From positions 17,613,084-17,677,083 of the forward strand of contig CM044964.1 of NCBI GenBank assembly GCA_024516035.1: 64,000 bases of DNA. Direction: 5' to 3'. Both the position numbers and the translations under genes were made by a program. The notes under the pieces were generated by a model. That model did no database searches and had not been told where the DNA came from. It was given only the letters and a program-made list of their open reading frames with translations. Below, one piece after another: positions 51,801 to 58,341 of this stretch (position 1 is its first letter; the number at the start of each line of letters is the position of its first letter). The stretch is from Bactericera cockerelli. Its lineage: Eukaryota; Arthropoda; Insecta; Hemiptera; Triozidae.

Positions 51801-54481
51801 ATAGAAATGTTCAGCCCATGACTTCAGAAGAATTCATCCAGCAGCTAAAAGCTCTAACTGTAACAAGTGACCAAGTCAATAAAAGACGTCAAAAGGATGC
51901 CGATAGCTCACCAGATAAAGATGGAATGAGTAAAAATGGAGATAAAGACACTGATATTTCTAATGAAAATATTGCTGTTAGTGGGCTTAACGAAGACGCT
52001 GATATTTCCAAGCCAAAAGAAGGAACTCCCACAAAGGTCGCCAAAAGTAAAGGAACTGAAAGAACCACTGTAAATGATAAGCAAGGCGAGGTCAGTCGAG
52101 ACCCGAACGGGTCAAGTGATAACATTGATTTTCCCAAAGCCTATGATAACATTCCCAACCTGGATGAATACCAGGCGCTTTCCGCACAACTGACGCAAAT
52201 CGTCCGCGACAACGAGTCACTCAATGCAGAGTGGAATCAACTCCTGTCGGGCGCAAGTGTCGACTCGTCGAGTGAAGATATCGAGAAGCGGCTGGCTGCA
52301 ATTGTCCAAAGTGTGGACAGTGGTCGCAGTGGCTCGGGCACCGCGTGGATGGGGACCACGTACAAGACACTTCGGCAGCGACAGCGGGACATGTTGGACA
52401 GCTCTGCCACCACTTCTCCGGAGGAGGCTAGGAAACCGCCGCCCCGGGGGAGAAAACCAAGGCGGGTTTCTCCAAGGTGTGCCCCAGGGGACACTTTCAG
52501 GTCCCTTCATGATATGATGAATTCTACGGAAAACGAGGAAACTGGAAAATTGAATATTTCACGAGGTGGTGTTGAGAATCAAGACAAGATCAAAGATGGA
52601 AATAAATTCCAGAACGAATCCACCAATCGCAACATCGGCAAGAACTTGGATCATTCATTTTCAGATTTCAAACAGCTGAACGAGTCTATTGGTTCCTTGG
52701 GAGACACAACCGGGGAGCAACTGTCCATGAACTATGCGAATTTTCTGAGGGAAAGAGATATAGCACTGGGCAACGAGTCAGGAACAAGGTAAGCACTGTT
52801 TTCATAATAGTCTCTTTTTTTTAGCACTTGTAACCAGAATCCTCTGAAGTCCTGGAATTATTAATGGAAACCATTTTTGTTATCATTGCACTTTATTACT
52901 TCAATGACCATTGTCATGAATGTTTGTTCAAAGATATTTATATGGACAGTTTTTTTCCTTTTTCTAATTATCTGTGGTCAGAGTTCTTATTCTTTAAAGA
53001 AATAGATTGAGTCATACACATAGTTTTGTCTTTCATGAAATCCAATGAGGATAATGGTGTGTCTGATGACGTCATGACTGATAAGGAATGATAAGGGAAA
53101 GAGAAACAATTTTAGAATTGCAACAATCTTAGAATTGCAATATAAATAAACTTGCATTTCCTTTCGCACTTAGTCATCGAGTTTGGATTATTTGATGAGT
53201 GCTTTTTCAATAAATTAATTGTAGTTTTAAAAAATCATGTCAGATCAATCTTGATGGTTTAACGCTCTTTTATGTTTCTAAGATAATGTTTTATTGCTAG
53301 AAATAAACGCTCACGAAGTAATTTTCTAGCTATATTTGACCAACACAGCAAACTTAGCAAGAGCAGTGTCTCAACAGCAGTGTACTTCACGAACTAAAGA
53401 AATGAAATTGGAAGGTTGACAAATTTTATATTTTCTATTTCCACCCGACCCCAGTAGCTCGATCAATAAAACCTGGAGGTCAGTGGTTTGTTTCCAAGTA
53501 TGGCAAATATTTTGTGCGAAATTAAGAGACAAATCCTATATCTCAAGTCATTACTAAGTGTTGGTTTTCCCTATCTTACACAGTACGCAATCTGTGACTT
53601 AGCGCCACAGAGGTATTACAAAAACGTCTATTGATTCCGCCCTTAGTAAGGCGAGTTTGACCAGCCTCCGTGGCGTAATGGTTGTGACTACTGCCCGTAG
53701 TCCAGAGGTCTCGAGTTCGACTCCCGGTTGGGGCAGACTTTTCGAAGAAAATTCTGTCCCTTCCAAACATGTGAGGCTGGCACTTCTGGCCCTACCCAGG
53801 CTGGGTGAGGTTAATGTGGGTAGCTGGTACGATTCCCAGCGAATGGAGGGTAAAACCCCCGTCCTGACTATCTCAAATCAGGACGTTAAAACCGAATAGA
53901 ATCAACTGGTCACAATAGATCTAATTAGGTCGCAGTGTTAATTGTAAGGGTTTCACTGAAAACCCTGCAACCAGGTCAGATAATAATAAAAAAAAAAGGC
54001 GAGTTTGAGTAGTTGTGACATAACAATGTGGTTAACACAAATATTAAAAATAAATTAACTTATTTCCCCCAGAAACCATCAGTCGCTCGAGCATCAAGCA
54101 CATTTCGACTTCCCCAGTGATCCTCTTCAGACAACACCCGACAACCCTCCTTCCAACCACCCCCGCGGCACCACCTCCAGCAAAAAATACACCAGCTCCA
54201 CACCGGTCAAGAAAACGGGCCCCAAAGCAACCACCGGCCCAGACGCATCGGCACCGCTCAAGCTCTGCCTCTGTATCCCCTGCACGCTGTGCAAACCATC
54301 CCCCGCATCGTGTGAACACGCCTTTATGTGTAAACTCTGTTGTCATGACAACAAGATAGTTCGTGACGTCACGAAAGAGCCTCGGCTAAACTCGGAACTT
54401 TCCGGAATTGTTCGCCCGAGTCGAAACGAGATCGGATCTCCTCGAGAGATCTCGAGTATTGACGATGATGTTAGCTTGTAG
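27043..54481 (+). CDS. CEP295/Ana1-like centriole protein, 14 coding exons
   Basis: The exons below use GT-AG borders and their phases agree at all 13 junctions; the total is 7920 nt, or 2639 residues. The N-terminus carries ELDRRRKLRLEQVRHQSKEFS and KSLEQQYQDCLDSV, an arrangement I recognise from CEP295 (human 2601 residues; Drosophila Ana1 is shorter), a centriole-wall protein needed to turn new centrioles into centrosomes. Residues 108-180 and 361-440 are Lys/Glu/Arg-rich coiled coil. A 1224-residue exon 10 is polar and disordered, with recurring LNH motifs. The C-terminus has an eight-cysteine cluster, and I see no ALMS-type motif. Identification rests on the first 110 residues and the length; the middle is too diverged to judge. 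Upstream 5' UTR exons are not identified. Confidence 0.82.
27166..29133 (+). other. CEP295-like intron 1
   Basis: About 2 kb, AT-rich. It has an ACCTGGATAT-type repeat at about 27390-27480, a tRNA-like B box GATTTGAACCCGGG near 27841, and a fragment of the 14785 MITE at 28632-28730. No gene is seen. Confidence 0.55.
29134..29331 (+). CDS. CEP295-like exon 2
   Basis: Acceptor TCCTCAG|GTGAGG, donor AAG|GTTAGT, residues 42-107, phase 0. Basic-acidic helix with SLEQQYQDCLDSVRQN, the most family-like segment of the protein. Confidence 0.88.
29901..30123 (+). CDS. CEP295-like exon 3
   Basis: Acceptor AATTTCAG|ATATCT, donor TCAA|GTGAGT, residues 108-182. A continuous charged coiled coil (KARERGKQAMEKLKTERQAE) with family-like spacing. 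Confidence 0.86.
30347..30351 (-). terminator. Pol III terminator of tRNA-Glu
   Basis: A minus-strand T5 run starts three bases past the tRNA 3' end. Confidence 0.8.
30354..30424 (-). tRNA. tRNA-Glu: tRNA-Glu (CTC)
   Basis: 71 nt. The acceptor arms TCCCATG and CATGGGA pair 7 of 7. A box TCTAGTGGCTAGGAT, anticodon loop CTCTCAC between stems CCCGG and CCGGG, B box GGGTTCAATTCCC. It closely resembles insect tRNA-Glu genes as I remember them, and a T5 terminator follows. It lies in intron 3 of the CEP295-like gene on the opposite strand. All arms are intact, so it is probably functional, unlike the tRNA-like SINE heads nearby. Confidence 0.95.
30713..31044 (+). CDS. CEP295-like exon 4, with internal repeats
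   Basis: Acceptor TTTCCCTAG|CAAAC, donor AAG|GTGAGG, residues 182-292. Three degenerate units of about 28-35 residues share TTSQ/PSSQ/ATSQ followed by G(R/K)xYD or GRQFD and then GQ/GH...AS. Function unknown. Confidence 0.8.
31045..32513 (+). other. CEP295-like intron 4
   Basis: Holds a family-A repeat (31546-32490) split by a mariner derivative. The repeat's 3' end, with GGCTGTGAAACTGAAACACTC, stops about 23 nt before the exon 5 acceptor. Confidence 0.7.
31572..32336 (+). mobile_element. mariner-like element, internally deleted
   Basis: The TIRs begin TACGAGGTACGTCCGGAAAG at the left and are mirrored by CTTTCCGGACGTCCCTCGTA at the right (one mismatch), continuing through AAGGGGACAATTG, with TA at both ends. 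The interior keeps the N-terminal helix-turn-helix (NSAAEIHPQLLKTYG, SRSKVFKWVKKFKEGRTN) and jumps to a C-terminal piece (PSDFHLFTKLKELLAGKRF). The catalytic middle is gone. It lies inside a family-A repeat, so it is younger than that repeat. Confidence 0.9.
32514..32718 (+). CDS. CEP295-like exon 5
   Basis: Acceptor TTTTGCAG|ACAACC, donor TTAG|GTACAT, residues 293-361. Polar, ending in the helix SERQKLLEYKLKLG. Confidence 0.8.
33509..33674 (+). CDS. CEP295-like exon 6
   Basis: Acceptor after (TTG)n, TTGCAG|AGAATG; donor AAAG|GTAAGT; residues 361-416. Strong coiled coil (EERKRQLLEEKLRMEQQ). A 32-bp tandem duplication spans its 3' border. Confidence 0.85.
33651..33714 (+). repeat. 32-bp tandem duplication across a splice donor
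   Basis: GATGAGAGGAGAGGACAGTG and GATGCGAGGAGAGGATAGTG are each followed by AAAGGTAAGT. Donors lie at 33675 and 33707. Use of the second would read straight into an in-frame TAA. Confidence 0.85.
33727..33885 (+). repeat. Family-A interspersed repeat
   Basis: Contains TATTGTGTCACTTCTCGCCC and GGCTGTGAAACACTCATC. Other copies: 31546-32490 (split), 37939-38290 (split by the ribozyme element) and about 38420-38680 (-). Full copies start TGTTGACCCAGCACC. Confidence 0.7.
34394..34610 (+). mobile_element. SINE family 4, full-length, in intron 6
   Basis: GTGCACTGGTAGTCAAGTGG head, GTTGGTTCGAATCCC B box, and a tail with CTTTGAGCATTAACCTCG. Confidence 0.8.
34865..35038 (+). CDS. CEP295-like exon 7
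   Basis: Acceptor TTTTTCCAG|ACAAG, donor CGGGG|GTAAGA, residues 416-474. It ends the coiled coil, then a Gly/Arg-rich stretch (EEGRGRGGRGRDKEL) that is purine-repeat DNA. Confidence 0.83.
35113..35352 (+). mobile_element. SINE family 3 copy in intron 7
   Basis: Head CCAGCCTCCGTGGCGTAATA and B box GAGTTCGACTCCC. Its tail changes at about 35350 into a segment also found inverted at 25970-26070. Confidence 0.75.
35562..35698 (+). mobile_element. SINE family 2 copy in intron 7
   Basis: Full copy from GACCGACCTCAGTAG to AACCCAAATATGATAAC. Confidence 0.75.
35828..36190 (-). mobile_element. SINE family 1, composite copy
   Basis: The tRNA-like head (B-box side GGTTTCGAACCTGCG, then TGAGCTACCGGGGAC) is separated from its body by about 90 bp of other sequence. 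The body repeats ACTAATAAGTCCCATT twice. Confidence 0.6.
36701..36792 (-). pseudogene. Inverted copy of part of CEP295-like exon 9
   Basis: The minus strand of 36701-36792 matches exon 9 at 39181-39273 with only a handful of differences and one single-base gap. Both contain CCCACACTCAAACCATCC (first base varies) and GGTGTTTTCGATCGCAAT. It sits in intron 7, opposite in orientation, about 2.4 kb from the exon. Confidence 0.9.
37092..37712 (-). mobile_element. SINE family 2 fragment, R5 copy and SINE family 1 in intron 7
   Basis: 37092-37187 is an inverted family-2 fragment lacking part of its head. 37350-37500 is an R5 copy on the plus strand. 37495-37712 is a full inverted family-1 SINE ending at GAGCTACCGGGACA. 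Confidence 0.7.
37785..37932 (+). CDS. CEP295-like exon 8
   Basis: Acceptor TTCCATCAG|ATCTCG, donor AATAAG|GTAAGG, residues 474-523. Ser/Glu-rich and disordered. A family-A repeat begins seven bases inside the following intron. Confidence 0.8.
37976..38162 (+). mobile_element. Ribozyme-bearing insertion with 33-bp direct terminal repeats
   Basis: The ends 37978-38010 and 38130-38162 are direct repeats (one mismatch) containing CACTTTTCTTTTTATACTGA. The segment interrupts a family-A repeat. The hammerhead lies between them. This resembles the pseudo-LTR ribozyme segments of Penelope-like elements or retrozymes, but no coding region is present. Confidence 0.6.
38044..38104 (+). ncRNA. Hammerhead ribozyme, type I, minimal palindromic stem III
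   Basis: Stem I: CAGAAC (38044-49) pairs GTTCTG (38099-104) and ACCTG (38054-58) pairs CAGGT (38092-96), with internal loop TATT/AT. Catalytic core CTGATGA is at 38059-65. Stem II GAGC/GCTC (38066-69, 38076-79) closes loop AAATAA. GAA is at 38080-82. Stem III is AC/GT around AGCT, so ACAGCTGT is self-complementary. The predicted cleavage follows GTC, between 38091 and 38092. All conserved core bases are present. Two-base-pair, self-dimerising stem III is known from ribozymes of Penelope-like elements. It is in sense within intron 8 of the CEP295-like gene. Confidence 0.9.
38420..38680 (-). repeat. Family-A repeat, inverted, with a duplicated tail
   Basis: The 3' tail, with CAGATTTTTTTATTTCGTAG and GCCATGAAACAGGAGC, occurs twice, followed by the full body to GGTGCTGGGTCAACA. 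It is inverted relative to the copy at 37939-38290, so the two can pair. Confidence 0.7.
38745..38812 (-). repeat. tRNA-like sequence, not a gene
   Basis: A-box-like TTGCTCAGTGGTTAACC and B-box GGGTTCGAACCC on the minus strand, but the putative acceptor arms do not pair. Treated as a SINE head or tRNA relic. Confidence 0.55.
39154..39393 (+). CDS. CEP295-like exon 9
   Basis: Acceptor CCCCTCCAG|TGTAC, donor GATGAT|GTGAGT, residues 524-603. Pro/Thr-rich N-half, then the helical GKDFKKLLGELEHLSREERR. An inverted copy of 39181-39273 sits in intron 7. Confidence 0.83.
39394..40296 (+). other. CEP295-like intron 9, 5' part
   Basis: AT-rich. 39945-40060 is the CTGCTGGAGTAAAGGG...CTCGGCAGTATTTAAC repeat ending in a (TTCTA)n run. 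No exon is seen. Confidence 0.55.
40297..41935 (+). repeat. Satellite-like array, about 49 units of AGAGCAGGATACTTGTAATTTT
   Basis: Units of about 27-47 bp differ mainly in the length of a T tract between the constant segment and the next unit. Variants (CAGAGCAGG, GATAGCAGG, GTAGCAGG) recur in the same order near 40600-40700, 40850-40960 and partly 41570-41690, so multi-unit blocks have been duplicated. The array lies in intron 9 in a fixed orientation. Outside it no copies are seen in this window. Confidence 0.95.
41936..43266 (+). other. CEP295-like intron 9, 3' part
   Basis: AT-rich. 42428-42770 contains an unassigned open frame on the minus strand (see findings). The acceptor for exon 10 is TTATTTTTCCAG. 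Confidence 0.5.
43267..46937 (+). CDS. CEP295-like exon 10, giant exon
   Basis: Acceptor TTTTTCCAG|CCTATT, donor GAAAG|GTAAGA. 3671 nt encode residues 604-1827 without a stop. Polar, Asn/Gln/Lys-rich and probably disordered. Short recurring LNH/NH motifs (GLNHIVS, RLNHSHS, VLNHKHL) lie in the first 280 residues of the exon, and a duplicated RQLGSIEDRNRQLGFIE is near the middle. No catalytic domain is recognised. Such a large middle exon fits the long central region of CEP295 proteins. Confidence 0.88.
46950..47078 (+). mobile_element. SINE family 2 near the exon 10 donor
   Basis: Begins about 12 nt after the splice donor (CAACTTCGGTAGCTTGATCG), lacks part of its middle, and ends AACACAAATGTGATAAC. 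It makes up about a third of the 408-bp intron 10. Confidence 0.75.
47346..47593 (+). CDS. CEP295-like exon 11
   Basis: Acceptor TTAATTTAG|AAAATC, donor AAAGTG|GTATGT, residues 1827-1910. Contains a predicted amphipathic helix VDSLVQELIRRNIID and another, ETNLTEMLRRLLESG. Confidence 0.83.
47613..47906 (+). mobile_element. SINE family 2 with tandemly triplicated head
   Basis: Head copies begin at 47613, 47685 and 47757 (exact 72-bp period), and only the third runs into a complete body. TAATATGAATGTGG precedes the last head (47744-47757) and follows the body (47907-47920) as a target duplication. The first head starts 20 nt inside intron 11. Confidence 0.85.
48073..48537 (+). CDS. CEP295-like exon 12
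   Basis: Acceptor TTATTTTCCAG|ACACTGG, donor ATGTG|GTGAGT, residues 1910-2065. Ser/Thr/Asn-rich, ending with a helix RQRKTDLMSIFEDYKRDIDA. Confidence 0.83.
49014..51440. mobile_element. Long-TIR DNA transposon filling intron 12
   Basis: The left end CAGGGTGGACCAAAAAAACG (49014) is mirrored at the right end by GTCCACCCTG (51440). The arms stay paired for roughly 500 bp (to about 49545 and 50915) with modest divergence, and TA flanks both ends. The inner 1.4 kb has only a weak 116-codon minus-strand frame (49558-49908), a GA microsatellite and tRNA-like relics. Whether it is a foldback element or a deleted transposon is open. Confidence 0.85.
51471..52788 (+). CDS. CEP295-like exon 13
   Basis: Acceptor ATGTTCTCAG|ATTTGG lies 30 bp after the end of a transposon. 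Donor ACAAG|GTAAGC. Residues 2065-2504. Asp/Ser/Lys-rich, then a helical stretch EYQALSAQLTQIVRDNESLN and KRLAAIVQSVDSG, then a Pro/Arg cluster RKPPPRGRKPRR. The ending NYANFLRERDIALGNESGTR is also helical. Confidence 0.86.
52789..54072 (+). other. CEP295-like intron 13 with nested SINEs
   Basis: A SINE family 2 copy (53444-54040) is split by a full SINE family 3 (53661-53996), with AAGGCGAGTTTGA duplicated at both junctions. The family-2 tail ends about 30 nt before the exon 14 acceptor. Confidence 0.75.
53661..53996 (+). mobile_element. SINE family 3 inserted in SINE family 2
   Basis: Head CCAGCCTCCGTGGCGTAATG and B box GAGTTCGACTCCC. The family-2 sequence resumes directly after the duplicated 13 bp, so family 3 jumped later. 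Confidence 0.85.
54073..54481 (+). CDS. CEP295-like exon 14, cysteine-rich C-terminus
   Basis: Acceptor TTTCCCCCAG|AAACC, residues 2504-2639, stop TAG at 54479-54481. Pro/Thr-rich, then LCLCIPCTLCK and SCEHAFMCKLCCH: eight cysteines and two histidines in about 27 residues, possibly metal-binding. The GC-rich stretch 54117-54359 is also open in another frame, but only this frame continues the splice phase. Confidence 0.78.
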
Positions 54482-56067
54482 TAGATCAGGAAATTCGAAT
54501 CGTTTTACAGGTAACATCTAATTTGTATAGAAAATATGATGGCGGAAATCATATGAGGAGAGAGAAGTTGCTTTAGACTTGTCAATTACTGAGATGAAAA
54601 CCATAAGTAGGAGAAAGAATATCTGGTTTCATTCCAACAAAGAACTTTATATTGATTTTATTTATTTATTTTTCATTTTTCCGTCTTACCTGAAGTATTG
54701 CATTGTACATCTCTTTACTATAGAAGAAACTATATCATATTATTTCCCATTGAATTAATGTGTACCTGTAAGGGTTAATGTAAATATTAAATTCATGAAT
54801 TTTTTCGTTCTTTATGTGACAGATAATACTTATTAAATAAGTGAATCCATGGATTTCGTATGTGTCTTATAAGATTTTGTTAAATAATAATAAGCAATTT
54901 AGTGACGGTAATTTTGTCCCAAGTTCAGCTTTCAAATTATGCCTTGATATAGTTAATTTTTACTTTTTTTAAATTAATTTTCATGAACATTCCAGTTTTA
55001 CATAAAATAGTAGATATAAATATTTATGGTTCTTCTTGTTAATGTTTCTAAAAGAACTATTTATTTAAAGTTTTGCACAGTTACGGTTAGTTATTTCTAT
55101 TGTTGTATCATTGTTTCCATGTTTGTTAATTTAACCTACACATATCACTATTTTTAAAATAATTTAGTTAGTATTTTTACTATAGTTGAATTAGTAATAA
55201 TTCTTTTTTGTAAAAAAAAAAGAAAAAAAAAGGTTAGTAGTTTTAGAACCCTAATTTAAAAGGTGAGATTTTTTTATTGTAAACGTGAGTACTGCACCCG
55301 CCAATCTGTGAATAATAGCCATTTATTTATGATGCCTGATCAAGGAAAAAGAGTCCCTCTCCTACAGCAGTAATTATTTGGTGCCATATTTAAAAGGTCA
55401 AATTCTCAAATTAATAAGGAATAAGCCCATACATGGGTAGGATTCGAACCAACAGATTCCTGGCTCTCTGGATTACCAGGCTAGCGCCTTAACTACTCGA
55501 ACAGAAATGAATGGAAAGACTAGTTGAGATATAAGAAGCTTTAGCTTAGGAAAAATACCTTTGTATATGTTATCTTGTTATTAAATAAATAAAAAAATCA
55601 TTAAAAAAAACACAAGGGGCAGCTTTGTAACTCCTAGTGTGAAATGTAGACCAACATAGTAGAGTGAGGTGGAAAAAAAAACAGGAATAAAAATCTAAAA
55701 AATGTAATGTTTTACTGAACGTAACAATTATTATGAAATGAAAAAATGACGATTCATCACTATAAAAAATCAAGATACGTACCCACCCACACATTTCCAA
55801 AATCCCACACGAAAGATGTACTTGTACATTAACCATTATTTGTTTTTGTAAACCCGCCTTCTTTATTATTTACGTTCGGGACGTCCTGTGTTTGTAAATC
55901 ATTGCCTCTTGTGTGCTTGTTCCCATTGTCCCAACATTGAGCTACTTCCTAACCTTACCTCAGGGACTTACATAAGATATTTCCCTTCACACTCTCTAAT
56001 GACCATTCAAATATTTGTGTGGAAAGAAATACTGTGAACTAGTTTTCCATGTTTACTATCTTTAAAT
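54482..56067. other. 3' UTR and downstream DNA of the CEP295-like gene
   Basis: AT-rich. 55433-55512 is an inverted family-4 SINE head. Several A-rich motifs could serve for polyadenylation but none is decisive. Confidence 0.5.
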
Positions 56068-56071
56068 ATAC

Positions 56072-56902
56072 AGGGTGGGGCAAAAGTCTGGAAACCCTTG
56101 AATAACTTTCGAATGGCTTCTTCGGTAAAATTAAAATTTTGTACGGTAAACCGGGGTAATAAGACCTTCTTTTAGAGTGGGGTCGATTTTTGTTACCGGC
56201 TCCCATGTCGGGGCCAGGGGGGCCAACTTCATTTTTTTAAATACGAACCCCCACCTTGCGATACATTTTTGAAAAAGTCTTTAAATAAGAAATACATTGG
56301 TGCAAATTTTATTTTTTTAATATTAACTGTTTGAAAATTGCTTCCAACTTTGTGTATGCAGTAAAGTCTGGAAACCCCTGAATATCTTTCGAAAGAGCTT
56401 TCTCAGTAAATTTAAAATTGTGTACGGTGATCCTTGGTAATTAGACCTTATATTAGAATGGGACCGATTTTTTTTTACCGGCCCCCATGTCGGGGCCAGG
56501 GAGGCCAAATTCATTTTTTTAAATACAAAACCCCACCTTGCGATTCATTTTTGGAAAGGTCTAATTACCCCGACTTACCGTGCACAGTTTTAAATTTACT
56601 GAGAAAGCCCTTTCAAAAGATATTCAGGGGTTTCCAGACTTTACTGCATACACAAAGTTGGACGCCATTTGCAAACAGTTAATATTAAAAAAATAAAATT
56701 TGCACCAATGTATTTCTTATTTAAAGAACTTTCCAAAAATGTATCGCAAGGTGGGGGTTTGTATTTAAAAAAATGAAGTTGGCCCCCCTGGCCCCGACAT
56801 GGGGGCCGGTAACAAAAATCGGTTTACCTTACAAAATTTTAATTTTACTGAAAAAGCCATTCGAAAGTTATTCAGGGGTTTCCAGACTTTTGCCCCACCC
56901 TG
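56072..56902. mobile_element. DNA element with CAGGGTGGGGC terminal inverted repeats
   Basis: CAGGGTGGGGCAAAAGTCTG at the left is mirrored by CAGACTTTTGCCCCACCCTG at the right, with TATA on both sides. The interior contains several alternating forward and inverted copies of the TTGGCCCCCCTGG...CATGGGGGCCGGTAAC block, so it can fold in more than one way. No transposase frame. Confidence 0.82.
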
Positions 56903-56939
56903 TATATCTCCCTTGCCTTTATCCCATATTTTATTAGCT

Positions 56940-57290
56940 TATATTGCTATTGGGGTCGGCATTATTCAACCTCATGGTTGAGGTTGGTTGGGTGGAGCAC
57001 GTTTCTTATGACTGGATGCCGTTCCTAACGCCAACGATTCTATTTGTTCTTAACGTCCTGTTCAGGACGGAGGTGTTACCCTACATTCTCTGGGAATCGT
57101 ACCAGCTACCCACATTAACCTCACCCAGCCTGGGTAGGTCCGGAAATGCCAGCCTCACGTGATTGGAGGTAACAGAATTTTCTTCGAAAAGTCTGCTCCA
57201 ACCGAGGATCGAACTCGGGATCTCTGAACTACGGGCAGTAGTCACAGTAGGCACTAGTCCGTTACGCCACGGAGGCTGGCTTTACTATCT
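56940..57290 (-). mobile_element. SINE family 3 copy
   Basis: Inverted full copy from CCTCATGGTTGAGG (tail) to ACGCCACGGAGGCTGGC (head). A small duplication (CAGTAG...GGCACTAGTCCG) interrupts the head. Confidence 0.75.
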
Positions 57291-57299
57291 TTAAATGTT

Positions 57300-57350
57300 A
57301 CCTGCTGATGAGAGCAAATAAGCTCAAAACAGATGTCTAGGGATGTTCTG
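57300..57350 (+). ncRNA. Degenerate hammerhead ribozyme copy
   Basis: Keeps CTGATGAGAGCAAATAAGCTC of the core and stem II, but the essential GAA has become AAA (57326) and stems I and III are broken by substitutions. Likely inactive; related to 38044-38104. Confidence 0.75.
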
Positions 57351-58341
57351 AATTACATTGTTTTCCATATCTTCAATTGATAATTTCATTAATGTTTCGA
57401 ATTTAATGCATCACTAATTTTCATTTGAAAAAAAAAAACCAGCTTATCCGAGGAGAAATATTCTGTCCAAAATGTTTGACTTGGGTGAGATTCGAACCCA
57501 CGACCTAGGTATTCAGAAAAGAAGAGCACATTCCTTGCAGCAACGTTAATCATTTAATACATCTTTACCTACCAATAGTACAAAACTTATATGAAAAACA
57601 ATTGTTATGGCCAACTAAGCATAGTTCATTTCATGTGAGTTTAAATAACTACTACATTATTATTAAACGTACAAAATTTATAATTATGAAATTCAATAAA
57701 TGTAACGTAAACATTTCATTTAAACTATTTTCTCCTTTCTTCTTAATTCCTCTATTATTACTATTTTTACCCCTCAATTATTTGGACCTCCCTACGTTCC
57801 AATCCCAACCATTTGCATTTACAGCAAATCTGTGAAAGCTTCTTTTGTGATCAAAGTAATATTCATGAACTATAATAACAATTTTGATTTTTAAAAAAAT
57901 CCCCCATCCTTAGTATCGAGCCTGATAAAAGAAACGATAGGTATTCAAGGAAATACTCAGATGTTGATATCCAAATATGTTGACATGAATATCATTATTA
58001 CTATTCATTACATTACTAAGTACGAATGCTACTTCTATCTATGATTGTTATTATTACAATATTACATTTCTTAACTTCTGTCATCTGACAGGAACCACTG
58101 TATTCACCATGTGATCTCTGCGTTGTTATAATAAAATTGAATTCATTTTTTGGCACATTTAAATAAATTTACTAGTACAATAACTTATGACAGAATAAAA
58201 AATACATTTTTACTTTCCTTTATACTATAGAAAATTTGGACCTTGTAATTTTACCACTACAACAACTTTTGACGGAATAAAAAATACATTTTTACTTTCC
58301 TTTATATTATAGAAAATTTGGACTTTATAATTTTACTACTT
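57351..58341. repeat. Non-genic DNA ending in an 82-bp tandem duplication
   Basis: Units around GACAGAATAAAAAATACATT (58189) and GACGGAATAAAAAATACATT (58271) are 82 bp apart; the LINE inserted in the next partial unit. A tRNA-like B box (GATTCGAACCCACG) is near 57490. Confidence 0.6.

Noticed and set aside
54117..54359. Plus-strand open frame rich in Pro and Arg in exon 14
   Set aside because: It is not in the phase inherited from exon 13; the other frame continues without a stop to 54481.
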